64,000 bases of DNA from Candidatus Gastranaerophilales bacterium (lineage in GTDB: Bacteria > Cyanobacteriota > Vampirovibrionia > Gastranaerophilales > Gastranaerophilaceae): NCBI GenBank assembly GCA_944323595.1, contig CALUTF010000004.1, forward strand, positions 1 to 64,000, read 5' to 3'. Below, piece by piece: positions 55,168 to 63,155 of the stretch. The notes below the pieces were generated by a model that did not search any database, had not been told where the DNA came from, and saw nothing but the letters and a program-made list of their open reading frames with translations. The position numbers and the translations under genes are program-made. How positions within the stretch are numbered: the first letter of the stretch is position 1; each line of letters begins with the position of its first letter.

Positions 55168-56271
55168 ATGGCTTATATAAAAGAAATTGTAAATAAAAAA
55201 GGTGTATCATATCAAGTTAATATTCGTGCAGCTGGTTATAAACCTGTATATAAGACTTTCAAAGGTGATAAGGCTAAAACTCGTGCTAAGAAATGGGCAT
55301 CTATAGTAGAAGGTCAAATGAATGATGGAACCTATAAAGAAATGCCTGATATATTAAATATTCAAGAGAGAGAACAAATTGATACTATTGAAACTCTAAT
55401 TGCTTATTTTAGAAAAAATGTTGCTCCTGAACGTTATGCCAGCCCTGAAAAATATAATGCTATGTTTGATTGGTGGATTTCACATATAGGCTCAATAAAG
55501 ATTCACAATCTATCCTCATCAATTATTTCCGGCTATAAGGAAATTCTCCGAACCGAGCCTATCAAAAAAGGTAAAAAGAAGATTGCAACTCGCAGTAACA
55601 ATACTGTAAATAAGTATCTAATGTGTCTTTCTGCAATTCTTACCTATGCGGTTAAAGAATTAGAAATAATTGAAGTCAATCCTTGCTCAAATGTTGCAAC
55701 ATTGCCTAAATCAAAAGGAAGAGAACGCTTTTTAACACTTGATGAAATTGAGCTATTTTTAGGAGCTTGTAAAGAACACTCACAAATGGTCTATATTTTT
55801 GCTCTTATTTCTATTTCAACTGGTGCAAGATATAGTGAAGTTCTCCATCTAAAAGTTGAAAATATAGATTACCAAAACTCCCAAATACACTACTTAAATA
55901 CAAAGAATAAAGAAAATAGAGGTGTTCCTATTGATCCAGACATTCTCAGATTATTAAAAAATTATCTAGTGGAAAACAAAATTGAATCCGGCAATATATT
56001 TAGAGCAAAAAGAAATGATGGAGAATATCCATATATCAAAGGAATTCTTGAGAAAATTATAAAAGATACAAACATAAAAAATTTTCACATACATGATATA
56101 AGGCATACAACGGCTTCTTATATTGCTATGAATGGTGGTAGTTTATTAGATATTGCAGAAATTCTTGGGCATAAATCTCTCGTTATGGCAAGAAGATATT
56201 CTCACCTTACCAAAAAACATACAGCAACAGTTTTGAATAACGTTACGACAAAAATTCTTCCCGAGATATAG
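55168..56271 (+). CDS. Tyrosine-type site-specific integrase
   Basis: A 367-residue phage integrase. The N-terminal 60 residues are an arm-binding type domain, residues 70-165 a SAM-like core-binding domain, and the rest the catalytic domain. The active residues are all present: Arg221 (TGARYSEVL), Lys near 246-248, His309 and Arg312 (HIHDIRHTT), His335 (LGHKS) and Tyr344 (RRYSHL). Unlike the decayed recombinase at 50.0 kb, it should be active. Its 3' end overlaps the convergent excisionase-like gene by 29 bases. The ribosome site is weak. Confidence 0.95.
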   Translation: MAYIKEIVNKKGVSYQVNIRAAGYKPVYKTFKGDKAKTRAKKWASIVEGQMNDGTYKEMPDILNIQEREQIDTIETLIAYFRKNVAPERYASPEKYNAMFDWWISHIGSIKIHNLSSSIISGYKEILRTEPIKKGKKKIATRSNNTVNKYLMCLSAILTYAVKELEIIEVNPCSNVATLPKSKGRERFLTLDEIELFLGACKEHSQMVYIFALISISTGARYSEVLHLKVENIDYQNSQIHYLNTKNKENRGVPIDPDILRLLKNYLVENKIESGNIFRAKRNDGEYPYIKGILEKIIKDTNIKNFHIHDIRHTTASYIAMNGGSLLDIAEILGHKSLVMARRYSHLTKKHTATVLNNVTTKILPEI

Positions 56272-56632
56272 ATTTCTTTTTCTTTTTCCGCTTCTCAATC
56301 CACTCAAAAAGTTTATCTTCATTTATCAATATTCTGCCGCCTTCCATTCCGCCATATTCTACAACTTCATCAAATCCATTTTCATTGCGGTAATGATGGT
56401 ACTGATATAATGCACCTTTAGTCGGATAAGAATAATACTTATCCCATTCAGCAAGTGGAATAAGCATTGATTTTTTCTCAGCTTTTACTTCCGGTTGGAT
56501 CATTTTTTCAAGACTTATTATTTCAATTAACGCATCTTTGAATTTTTTACCAAATTTTTTTTCAGCTTCTTGAATTTTATTTTCAATAAGCTCTTCAATT
56601 TCTTGTTTGTTTAATTGCACTTTTCGCTCCAT
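56243..56632 (-). CDS. Excisionase-like winged-helix DNA-binding protein
   Basis: A 129-residue protein with a helical, charged N-terminal half and a C-terminal winged-helix of the excisionase kind: YPTKGALYQYHHYRNENGFD, then GGRILINEDKLFEWIEKRKK. It ends within the integrase gene on the opposite strand, a common place for a recombination directionality factor. The first ATG lacks a ribosome site; a GTG at 56620 follows tggag and may be the real start. Role in excision is inferred from domain and position. Confidence 0.7.
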   Translation of the reverse strand: MERKVQLNKQEIEELIENKIQEAEKKFGKKFKDALIEIISLEKMIQPEVKAEKKSMLIPLAEWDKYYSYPTKGALYQYHHYRNENGFDEVVEYGGMEGGRILINEDKLFEWIEKRKKKKKSISREEFLS

Positions 56633-56834
56633 CTATTATTTCAGTTATATGTAATACATCTTCATTTTCTAGCACAAATTTTGTACTGCATAGCATCCTT
56701 ATTCTTTTTAGGGCTTGGAATAAAATTCTACAATTTACCTCGTTAATTCCAGCGTTATATGCTATTTTAAAATTTTCTTGATTCTCTTTTAGAGAAGTTT
56801 TTTCAGCCAGTCCATACAGTTCGTCAGCTGTCAT
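56595..56834 (-). CDS. Small phage hypothetical protein
   Basis: A 79-residue helical protein (MTADELYGLAEKTSLKENQE) with two cysteines and no known family. It overlaps the gene before it by 11 bases and the excisionase-like gene after it by about 38. Confidence 0.55.
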   Translation of the reverse strand: MTADELYGLAEKTSLKENQENFKIAYNAGINEVNCRILFQALKRIRMLCSTKFVLENEDVLHITEIIDGAKSAIKQTRN

Positions 56835-57078
56835 TCCACGTTTTTTTTAATTTAATAATTTTTGTTACATATAGGGTTTTATTTCCATCATTACCATAAT
56901 CAGTATGAATATCTCTTATATAATCAATAATAGCTCCAGCCTCTTTCAAAATATCTTCTTCAACTTCAAGCACAATAGCATCATTACCGCAGCAAAGAAT
57001 CTTATTTGTAAGAGTGTTAAAATTTTCGATTTCCTCTTTACTTAACAAATCTCTTAATTTAATATTTATTGTTGACAT
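56824..57078 (-). CDS. Small phage hypothetical protein
   Basis: An 84-residue acidic protein, MSTINIKLRDLLSKEEIENF, with two cysteines at about residues 29-30. The gaggtgg ribosome site lies inside the end of the YopX gene, and the start overlaps that gene's stop (taatg). No family recognised. Confidence 0.6.
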   Translation of the reverse strand: MSTINIKLRDLLSKEEIENFNTLTNKILCCGNDAIVLEVEEDILKEAGAIIDYIRDIHTDYGNDGNKTLYVTKIIKLKKTWNDS

Positions 57079-57554
57079 TATTCCACCTCCAACAGTTCCG
57101 GATTTTGGTATATATTGCCAATTATTTCATACTGTTTATTTTCTGTATTTATTTGAATGGTATCTAAATCTAAAGAATGAATTTCACAAGTCTTTTTATA
57201 ATTAGGATTTTCACAACGAAATTTGTGCCAATCGTGATCATAAATAATTGCGAATATTTTATCTTTAGGTAGATTAGAAAATTGACGGCTAAATAAAGGA
57301 ATTTGTGCTCCAATATATTGAACTCTTATAATATCACCTTCATAAATCAGCTTACCGTTTTTGTCCTTTAAACCAGTACATTGCATAACTATAGCATTTG
57401 AATCCATTAGTACATCTTGGAATCTATCATGATGGCTAGAGCCTGGGTAATCTTCACAACATCCGGTATCATACGTTCCTTGTACATCATATATCATTTC
57501 TGTATTTTTATCGTAATCCGTGTACCATGCACGAAATCTAAACCTGTCTTGCAT
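57078..57554 (-). CDS. YopX family phage protein
   Basis: The 158-residue protein matches the YopX pattern: an N-terminal FRFRAWYTDYDKNTEM, central MQCTGLKDKNGKLIYEGDII, and C-terminal YEIIGNIYQNPELLE. YopX proteins are common in Gram-positive and gut phages and form oligomers; their job is unknown. An ataggag ribosome site precedes the ATG. It sits between the methyltransferase gene and a short hypothetical gene. Confidence 0.9.
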   Translation of the reverse strand: MQDRFRFRAWYTDYDKNTEMIYDVQGTYDTGCCEDYPGSSHHDRFQDVLMDSNAIVMQCTGLKDKNGKLIYEGDIIRVQYIGAQIPLFSRQFSNLPKDKIFAIIYDHDWHKFRCENPNYKKTCEIHSLDLDTIQINTENKQYEIIGNIYQNPELLEVE

Positions 57555-57562
57555 AATTTCTC

Positions 57563-58018
57563 CTATAAATTTTTAGTTCTAATTCTTTTCTTAAAGTAAA
57601 CAATTACCGTTCCACTATTATTGCCGGACTTAGGCTTCTTTGTTTGTGGATCAATGAAAGAAATTCTCCCTTCAAGTATTTCGTAAACAAATTTCCCTTC
57701 TATATATTTGTGCCAAGCTTTTGTGTCCATAGAGTTTAAAGGCAAAATCATTACGCATATCGGGCATTCATTCTTTAATACCTCATCATGTGCCTTTTTT
57801 ATAAAGTCCGCCATTTTGCTAAACGGTGGATTACAAAAACATCTTTGCGAAAACCAGCTACATTCCAATGCATTATCCTGCTCTGTAAAATAATATTCAC
57901 ACAGATGATTGTTCTCATTTGCAGCAACATCAAGAGTAAATTTAAAGATATCATCTAGTTGCCGGAAAATAGAACGAGGCGTTTCAAAATAATCATTACC
58001 TTTAGTATTCATCTTCAT
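57563..58018 (-). CDS. Phage N6-adenine DNA methyltransferase (Dam type)
   Basis: A 151-residue enzyme of the phage DNA N-6-adenine-methyltransferase family. It begins GNDYFETPRSIFRQLDDIF, has the TLDVAANENNHLC methionine-binding stretch, and the catalytic NPPF (in CFCNPPFSKMADFI). The target, by family, is adenine, perhaps in GATC; this cannot be read from sequence. It probably protects phage DNA from host restriction or times replication. An aaagga ribosome site is upstream. A second, related enzyme is at 63148-63705. Confidence 0.9.
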   Translation of the reverse strand: MKMNTKGNDYFETPRSIFRQLDDIFKFTLDVAANENNHLCEYYFTEQDNALECSWFSQRCFCNPPFSKMADFIKKAHDEVLKNECPICVMILPLNSMDTKAWHKYIEGKFVYEILEGRISFIDPQTKKPKSGNNSGTVIVYFKKRIRTKNL

Positions 58019-58020
58019 TT

Positions 58021-58257
58021 TTATATATTCCTTTTTGTTTCATACCTGTTGCAAGTTGCCGCTGGATTATGAGAAACAAAACCGTAATTACCACCCCAAC
58101 TACAAGCAGATCTATACTTAACCTCACCATAACCAAAATGTTTTAACGTATAGTCATCTTTATAATTTTCTACATAATGCTTACAATTCATGCACTGCTT
58201 ATCACTTGCTTTATTTTTTGCAATAATTTTTTGAACTAACCCAATACTATCATCCAT
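58021..58257 (-). CDS. Small cysteine-containing phage protein
   Basis: A 78-residue protein if translation starts at the ATG at 58257, which overlaps the preceding gene's stop by eight bases. It has CMNCKHYVENY, then CSWGG and a final CNRYETKR, a spacing that could bind zinc or iron. The open frame extends upstream, but that part lies inside the previous gene. Confidence 0.6.
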   Translation of the reverse strand: MDDSIGLVQKIIAKNKASDKQCMNCKHYVENYKDDYTLKHFGYGEVKYRSACSWGGNYGFVSHNPAATCNRYETKRNI

Positions 58258-58624
58258 ACACCCACTCCGTTTCTCTGATTGCTTCAATAATTTGTGCACC
58301 ATAGTCGTTATATCCTGTAAGATATTTGCATAAAGCACTTAGAAAATCTTCAACATCAAAAATATGAAAATGCCTTGACAAAATGTGAATTATAGTTTCC
58401 GTTGGTTCACTGCTTTTAATTTTGATAGGTAAACTAAACAGTTTCATAAAATTATCGGGCTCTTTAAAATTTATATAATACTTATTATCCCTATAATGTG
58501 GGCATTCTGTATTATTGCAGGGTTTATTTTCTAACTCCGGATTTTTACATTCCCAAAAGCAATATTTATCCTCATGCGGTTCAATCCCGCAAATCTCGCA
58601 TAGTTCTTTTGATAGGTTAGTCAT
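58250..58624 (-). CDS. Cysteine-rich phage hypothetical protein
   Basis: A 124-residue protein with a Cys-rich N-terminal half (CEICGIEPHEDKYCFWECK, then CNNTECPHYRD) that looks like a zinc-binding fold, and a helical C-terminal half. The start at 58624 overlaps the preceding stop and follows a gacgagggg ribosome site. No family recognised. Confidence 0.6.
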   Translation of the reverse strand: MTNLSKELCEICGIEPHEDKYCFWECKNPELENKPCNNTECPHYRDNKYYINFKEPDNFMKLFSLPIKIKSSEPTETIIHILSRHFHIFDVEDFLSALCKYLTGYNDYGAQIIEAIRETEWVYG

Positions 58625-59111
58625 CCCCTCGTCCTTTCGCTTTGTTGATAATATCAATAATCTGTTGTTGTATGTCGTAAGCAATTCTACCGGCATCCAG
58701 ACAAGTGGATATTAAACAAACATCTTTTATATTTCTGTCTTGTATAACAATCTTGCCAATATCATTCAGAGCCCTGCGGTAGCGGTTTGTTAACTCTATT
58801 TCAAGAGCAAGATTTTTTCTTAATTTCTTAATTTTATTTTCCTGCTCCTCGCACTCCGACGTCTTGCAAGTGAGTCGCTTGTAATCCTCATAAATTTGAC
58901 AATTATCATCACAAGGTGGTAAATCCTCACATAGCTCGCAAAAGCAAGTACAATAAGGCTTGCCGTCAAATTTTTCTTTATCTTGAAACTTATATTTGCA
59001 TATTGCCTGTTCTTTATTTGGATTATATTTACACTCTGGGCATTTGAATTTCATAGCCGGTGGTTCTACACTACAATTCTTGCAGTAATCAATTGTGTCT
59101 TTATCTGTCAT
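58617..59111 (-). CDS. Cysteine-rich phage protein with coiled coil
   Basis: A 164-residue protein. The first half has 17 or so cysteines in CxxC groups (YCKNC, CPEC, CTCFCELC, CDDNC), and the second half is a coiled coil (ENKIKKLRKNLALEIELTNR). Such proteins occur in early regions of gut phages; their function is unknown. The start overlaps the stop of the preceding gene (taatg). Confidence 0.65.
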   Translation of the reverse strand: MTDKDTIDYCKNCSVEPPAMKFKCPECKYNPNKEQAICKYKFQDKEKFDGKPYCTCFCELCEDLPPCDDNCQIYEDYKRLTCKTSECEEQENKIKKLRKNLALEIELTNRYRRALNDIGKIVIQDRNIKDVCLISTCLDAGRIAYDIQQQIIDIINKAKGRGDD

Positions 59112-59311
59112 TATTCTTCTCCTAAAACATTGAGCATTGTCCCATAAAGCTTACTATCCCTAACTTGAATAAATGCCCTTAACCTACATTGTTCTAATAA
59201 ACCCAGTTTTTTATATTGTGTTTTGAAATTTTCTGGCTCATTATTTATAAAATCAGTCCAGAAATTCATTATTTCGGTTTCTTTTGTTTGTTGTTGTAAA
59301 TACTCTGTCAT
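59111..59311 (-). CDS. Small phage hypothetical protein
   Basis: A 66-residue helical protein beginning MTEYLQQQTKETEIMNFW, with an aggag ribosome site seven bases upstream. No family recognised. Confidence 0.6.
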   Translation of the reverse strand: MTEYLQQQTKETEIMNFWTDFINNEPENFKTQYKKLGLLEQCRLRAFIQVRDSKLYGTMLNVLGEE

Positions 59312-59325
59312 TACTACACTCCTAT

Positions 59326-59547
59326 CTAAAACTCCTTAATATCATTGTCTACAATTACTGGTAAGCCTAATAATTGCACAGGTTTAGTATATGAAAGGTT
59401 ATATGCCCAAAATGCACACTTTAACATGGTTAAATTCTTATCATTCAGTATTATGCTTTTAGGTTCCAAGTTACAGTTCTTTACCCTTGCTATTTTGTTA
59501 TATATACTTTCAATAAGATTTCTGGTTTGTTGTTCTACAGATTGCAT
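59326..59547 (-). CDS. Small phage hypothetical protein
   Basis: A 73-residue protein, MQSVEQQTRNLIESIYNKIA, then an alpha/beta stretch ending GLPVIVDNDIKEF. A gaggtgg ribosome site precedes the ATG. No family recognised. Confidence 0.6.
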   Translation of the reverse strand: MQSVEQQTRNLIESIYNKIARVKNCNLEPKSIILNDKNLTMLKCAFWAYNLSYTKPVQLLGLPVIVDNDIKEF

Positions 59548-59573
59548 TTGTCTACCACCTCTAAATTTTAATT

Positions 59574-59867
59574 TTAAGAAATTTCATTACACCTTAATTC
59601 AAGAGTAAACCCCTCTTGGGCTGAATCAATCTCAACAGGAATTCCTAAAACATTTTCGAGAAATGCTGCATCATACGAAAGGTTTGATTCTTTTATACAT
59701 ATATGCTCAAGTAATCTACCTGCTTCTTGTGATACTAGAATATACATATCAGAAGGCTTAGCTCCTTGTTCTATACGTTTTCGATACCCTTCTACAATGG
59801 CATCAAACTGTTTTTTTAAAGTGTTTTTCCCTGGGCGTTTACCCCACATAACAAATAAACTTCTCAC
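59574..59867 (-). CDS. Small phage hypothetical protein
   Basis: A 97-residue protein starting at a GTG that follows aaggag by six bases; an internal ATG at 59849 is an alternative. It has a basic N-terminus (MWGKRPGKNTLKKQFDAIVE) and an alpha/beta C-terminus with VLGIPVEIDSAQEG. No family recognised. Confidence 0.55.
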   Translation of the reverse strand: MRSLFVMWGKRPGKNTLKKQFDAIVEGYRKRIEQGAKPSDMYILVSQEAGRLLEHICIKESNLSYDAAFLENVLGIPVEIDSAQEGFTLELRCNEIS

Positions 59868-59877
59868 CCTTTTCTCC

Positions 59878-60036
59878 TTATTTAAAACGATTTTGTAATT
59901 TTATATTTGTACACATTATTGGATCTCGTGAAAACATACACTCACTAGCTCCCATTTTTTTTGCATAACGTAATGGGGCAAAAAGCAAATATAAAATTGC
60001 TATTATTAAAATAATTACACAAATTTTTGACATCAT
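59878..60036 (-). CDS. Tiny single-pass membrane protein
   Basis: A 52-residue open frame with an aaaggga ribosome site. It begins MMSKICVIILIIAILYLLFA, a clear membrane helix, followed by a short basic, Cys-containing tail. It fills a gap between two phage genes. Confidence 0.6.
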   Translation of the reverse strand: MMSKICVIILIIAILYLLFAPLRYAKKMGASECMFSRDPIMCTNIKLQNRFK

Positions 60037-60046
60037 TTTTTCCCTT

Positions 60047-60235
60047 TCAATTATTCATATTTGTTTTTGTAGGAATTTCTTTTAGAGATTTAAAAAAAAT
60101 TGCCTGTATTCTTATTAGATCAGTAACACTAACTTCATCTGCTACACAGCATATAAAGTTTATTGCAGCTTCTGGATTTTTCATTACTTCATTAGCGATA
60201 CTTGTCGCAAAATTTATTCTGTTGTTAATCATCAA
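60047..60235 (-). CDS. Small phage hypothetical protein
   Basis: A 62-residue helical protein, MMINNRINFATSIANEVMKN, with adjacent cysteines near residues 29-30. The start overlaps the end of the ASCH gene by 11 bases. Confidence 0.5.
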   Translation of the reverse strand: MMINNRINFATSIANEVMKNPEAAINFICCVADEVSVTDLIRIQAIFFKSLKEIPTKTNMNN

Positions 60236-60542
60236 TTTTCCCAGTGTTTAATAATTCAAATTCAATATCAAAAACTTGATTTTTCACTTTTAAATCGGTG
60301 TTTATTCCATCAACAACTTTTACAGATTTTATTTTTGCATATAGAACTTTGCACTTATCGGTTGATTTTACCACTTGTCCTTGCCGGAATCTTATTGTGG
60401 TATAGCGTGCATATTTACCATTACCCAATTTATTATCCCAATTCGCAGCATTCCTATACTCATGGGTTTTCTCTCCGGCTTTTATTTTGTTAAACCAATA
60501 TTTTTTTATAGGTAAATCAAGTATTCCATCTTTAATACTCAT
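60225..60542 (-). CDS. ASCH-domain protein
   Basis: A 105-residue ASCH domain: LPIKKYWFNKIKAGEKTHEY at the start, then TTIRFRQGQVVKS and IKSVKVVDGINTDLKV. ASCH is a PUA-like fold thought to bind RNA; phage members are common and some act on modified nucleosides. An aaggag ribosome site lies upstream, and the gene overlaps the one before it by 11 bases. Confidence 0.85.
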   Translation of the reverse strand: MSIKDGILDLPIKKYWFNKIKAGEKTHEYRNAANWDNKLGNGKYARYTTIRFRQGQVVKSTDKCKVLYAKIKSVKVVDGINTDLKVKNQVFDIEFELLNTGKIDD

Positions 60543-60753
60543 TCTTATTACTCCTTCCTACATACTTATCAAGAACGGTTTTACCTATAGAATCAATAAC
60601 TCCGATAACGCCACGACTTCTACCTTTCAGAAGAGTTTGTAATTCTCGGTTTCGTTTTTTAAGATTTTCATTTTGAGCAATAAGAAAATCATAGTCTATC
60701 TTTAAGATAGTTATAGTTTCCTTTTTACTTTTCTTTTTGCTGTTTTTTGCCAT
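60532..60753 (-). CDS. Small basic coiled-coil phage protein
   Basis: A 73-residue protein with a Lys/Ser-rich start (MAKNSKKKSKKETITILKID) and a helix (LIAQNENLKKRNRELQTLLK) of leucine-zipper type. It may bind nucleic acid. A gaggaata ribosome site precedes the ATG. Confidence 0.6.
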   Translation of the reverse strand: MAKNSKKKSKKETITILKIDYDFLIAQNENLKKRNRELQTLLKGRSRGVIGVIDSIGKTVLDKYVGRSNKNEY

Positions 60754-60832
60754 TTATCTATTCCTCATCAGTATAAGTTTTACTTATATACAGACAGCTC
60801 AGTCTACAGAACCGCCTGTTTCGGAATTGTTA

Positions 60833-61156
60833 TTATTTTTTGAATGGGGAGGTAGGGATATCAGAGGCTAAAAGAGTGTCCTTTAAAAGATTTTTAAGCA
60901 TACTACTTGGGTTTTCTTCGTAAGAATAAGTAAGGTTTTTTACACACGTATAACCTAATTCTGATAATTCTTTTTCAAGATTGTCAAAAATTTCAATAAT
61001 CTTTTCTTCTGCCGGAGATTTTTCTCTTAAATATTCTTTTCTTGCATTATTGACATCATCAACCTTTAGCACTCTTTGATTAAACTCAGACATATTCACT
61101 GGATAAGTAAATCTTAAATCCGCCTGCAAAATTGTTTTTACAATGTTGTTTTCCAT
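60833..61156 (-). CDS. Small phage hypothetical protein
   Basis: A 107-residue acidic helical protein, MENNIVKTILQADLRFTYPV, with a strong aaaaaggag ribosome site. No family recognised. The 140-bp gap after it on this strand holds a perfect palindrome accccttaaggggt (61189-61202) but no gene. Confidence 0.6.
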   Translation of the reverse strand: MENNIVKTILQADLRFTYPVNMSEFNQRVLKVDDVNNARKEYLREKSPAEEKIIEIFDNLEKELSELGYTCVKNLTYSYEENPSSMLKNLLKDTLLASDIPTSPFKK

Positions 61157-61296
61157 TTTTTAATTCTCCTTTTTCTCTTAGTACAAACAACCCCTTAAGG
61201 GGTGGAACTGTTTTGTGTCTATAAATACCAACTTGACACAGGGCTAAATATCACATTCAAGATATACGGCTCGTTCCTCTCCCCCTGGCATTCTTT

Positions 61297-62097
61297 TTAG
61301 AAATCTGCTAATACCAACAGATCTGCATATTCAGATAATGCTTCTTTTATATCTGCAGCCTCGTCAATAATGGCTTGCTCAAAATTAGTTTCCCAATCTG
61401 TTACTTGAACTTTGACTGCAATTTCACTGCTTTTTGTGTTAAAGAAAAGTAATTCTACATGATATGTATATTGTCTTTCTCCAGCTTTTACAAAAGGCAA
61501 AGACACATAGAAATCAGCAGGAAGTACAGCTTCTTCATCTGTACCATCACTAAGTCTGTATTGGCAACGATAACCACTTTCAGCTTCTCCCGAATCGTCA
61601 AATATTGGAGTAGAATTAACTTCTGAACGCCCAACAATTCTTATTTTAGAACATCTTTTATAAAGTTCTGAAAAATCTTTTATACTTGGTTTAAGTTTTT
61701 GAAGCATTATCAAAAATCCTTCATGGTCAAGCACTTGACCATTATAAGCTTCTAATGTATTAAATTGTTCTGAATACAATCTTTCATATAAGCAGCAACC
61801 TTCATTATAATTACAATCTGCTCTAAAATTACCGCCTTGCATGTGTATTCTAGCTGTTGCAAATAATCCGGTAGTATTTTTTCTGCGTTTTAATTCTTCT
61901 TTTATGTATTCAATAAAAGCCTTTGCTGAACGTACTTTATTGTCAACACACTCATTTTTTTTGATTTTATATACTTTATCAGTATCAGAGTATGTTCCTT
62001 CATATTGTTTTGAACCGAAATAAGCACCGTATTCCTCAATAATAGTATGTTCTGGTCGATTTCTTAAAATAACATCATTTACAAATTCTTTTAGCAT
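61297..62097 (-). CDS. DUF2303-like phage protein
   Basis: A 266-residue protein. The pattern of a central FNTLEAYNGQVLDHEGFLIM, then RCQYRLSDGTDEEAVLPADF and a beta-rich YVSLPFVKAGERQYTYHVEL resembles DUF2303 (YfdQ-like) prophage proteins, whose function is unknown. The match is by general pattern only. I start at 62097, seven bases after an aaaggag ribosome site, because the earlier in-frame ATG contains that site. It is paired with the gene at 62128, as expected for a phage DNA-metabolism module. Confidence 0.5.
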   Translation of the reverse strand: MLKEFVNDVILRNRPEHTIIEEYGAYFGSKQYEGTYSDTDKVYKIKKNECVDNKVRSAKAFIEYIKEELKRRKNTTGLFATARIHMQGGNFRADCNYNEGCCLYERLYSEQFNTLEAYNGQVLDHEGFLIMLQKLKPSIKDFSELYKRCSKIRIVGRSEVNSTPIFDDSGEAESGYRCQYRLSDGTDEEAVLPADFYVSLPFVKAGERQYTYHVELLFFNTKSSEIAVKVQVTDWETNFEQAIIDEAADIKEALSEYADLLVLADF

Positions 62098-62127
62098 TTT
62101 TAACTCCTTTAACATTACTTATACTAA

Positions 62128-62529
62128 CTATCTTTTTATTGAGCGGACATTGTTTTTATCAAACAATGCCATCTGATTTGGATCGTCTAAATATAAACGA
62201 CCTTTTAAATCTCTGAACATTTTTGTTCCGGTAGCCTGTCCTTTAGGCTTTTTCCCTTCAATCTCAGCGGAAATAAGCATTTCATTAGCTTGTACGCACT
62301 TAAATTTCAGAGTGATTTTTATTTGTCCGTCTTTGCCATATTTATTGATTGCCTGCATGACATCTTTTATTTCGTCATTAACGGAATCAATTAAAAATCT
62401 TGTTTTGTCTTTGCAGTTTGAAGCTCTAACTTCTGCAAGGATATTTTCAAATAAAATCTCTTGCTCATCACTGCAAGCAACGGTTTCTGCAGTCCGTTCT
62501 TCTTCTTTTTCAGCCATTAAATTTTTCAC
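62128..62529 (-). CDS. Phage hypothetical protein
   Basis: A 133-residue protein beginning at GTG 62529, or 129 residues from the ATG at 62517. The body has QIKITLKFKCVQANEMLIS and ends DPNQMALFDKNN, a short tail motif frequent in small phage recombination or DNA-binding proteins. Function not assigned. Confidence 0.65.
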   Translation of the reverse strand: MKNLMAEKEEERTAETVACSDEQEILFENILAEVRASNCKDKTRFLIDSVNDEIKDVMQAINKYGKDGQIKITLKFKCVQANEMLISAEIEGKKPKGQATGTKMFRDLKGRLYLDDPNQMALFDKNNVRSIKR

Positions 62530-62532
62530 CTG

Positions 62533-62760
62533 TTACCCTTTCTCCAATTCTATTGGTCTAAAAATTTCTTTAATTTCTCCGGTTTTGGCAATTGCATATT
62601 TATAACCCTTGTCCATAGTTTTTAGTAGTCCATCTGCACGCCATCCACATCTTTGACAATTATATGGATCCGGATTCATATATCCGCAATTTGTACAGAT
62701 ATAAAATCTGCTTGGAAATCTTTGATAAAATTCACGCTCAGTTTTAAATATGTCCATCAT
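62533..62760 (-). CDS. Small zinc-ribbon phage protein
   Basis: A 75-residue protein with one zinc ribbon, CTNCGYMNPDPYNCQRCGW (two CxxC pairs). It begins MMDIFKTEREFYQRFPSRFY; the ribosome site is weak, so either of the two adjacent ATGs may be used. Confidence 0.65.
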   Translation of the reverse strand: MMDIFKTEREFYQRFPSRFYICTNCGYMNPDPYNCQRCGWRADGLLKTMDKGYKYAIAKTGEIKEIFRPIELEKG

Positions 62761-62878
62761 TTTTTGATTTTCTTCTTACATTCATTTCATCAATAATGAT
62801 TTCAAATAACATATACAGCTTCTCATCAGACATTGAGCTGACAAAAAGTTTAAATAATTTAACATTGAGACTTTTCAC
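62744..62878 (-). CDS. Tiny phage hypothetical protein
   Basis: A 44-residue frame from a GTG that follows aaggag by seven bases: MKSLNVKLFKLFVSSMSDEK, ending KSKNDGHI. It overlaps the preceding gene's end and the zinc-ribbon gene's start, in the same coupled style as its neighbours. Confidence 0.45.
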   Translation of the reverse strand: MKSLNVKLFKLFVSSMSDEKLYMLFEIIIDEMNVRRKSKNDGHI

Positions 62879-63155
62879 TATCACACTCCTTTTTAGCCTT
62901 TTTCATAATTATCAAACTCCAAGCAAGAAAAATATCATCTTTCATTCTGCCTTTCATTTGTACCCTATCACCTACTGAAATATTACTTCTGCCCCATAAT
63001 ACACAGAGCCTATCTTCACCTGTACTGCTTGCACACTTAAAAACATTTTTTATTCTTTCCGCATATTCCTTATTTAGCTCAAGTATTTCTGTAATCACAG
63101 TATCGATCAACAGAATATTATGAGTACATTTTGCCACCTTCTTTCTTCTACGCAT
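62859..63155 (-). CDS. OB-fold-like small phage protein
   Basis: A 98-residue basic protein. The second half (LCVLWGRSNISVGDRVQMKG, then RMKDDIFLAWSLIIMKKAKK) has the shape of an OB-fold nucleic-acid-binding strand set. A gaggag ribosome site lies in the end of the preceding gene. A role in single-strand binding is possible but unproven. Confidence 0.6.
   Translation of the reverse strand: MRRRKKVAKCTHNILLIDTVITEILELNKEYAERIKNVFKCASSTGEDRLCVLWGRSNISVGDRVQMKGRMKDDIFLAWSLIIMKKAKKECDSEKSQC

Noticed and set aside
61189-61202. accccttaaggggt palindrome in the phage gap as a promoter operator
   Set aside because: No promoter elements can be placed around it; it may be only a weak hairpin between phage genes.
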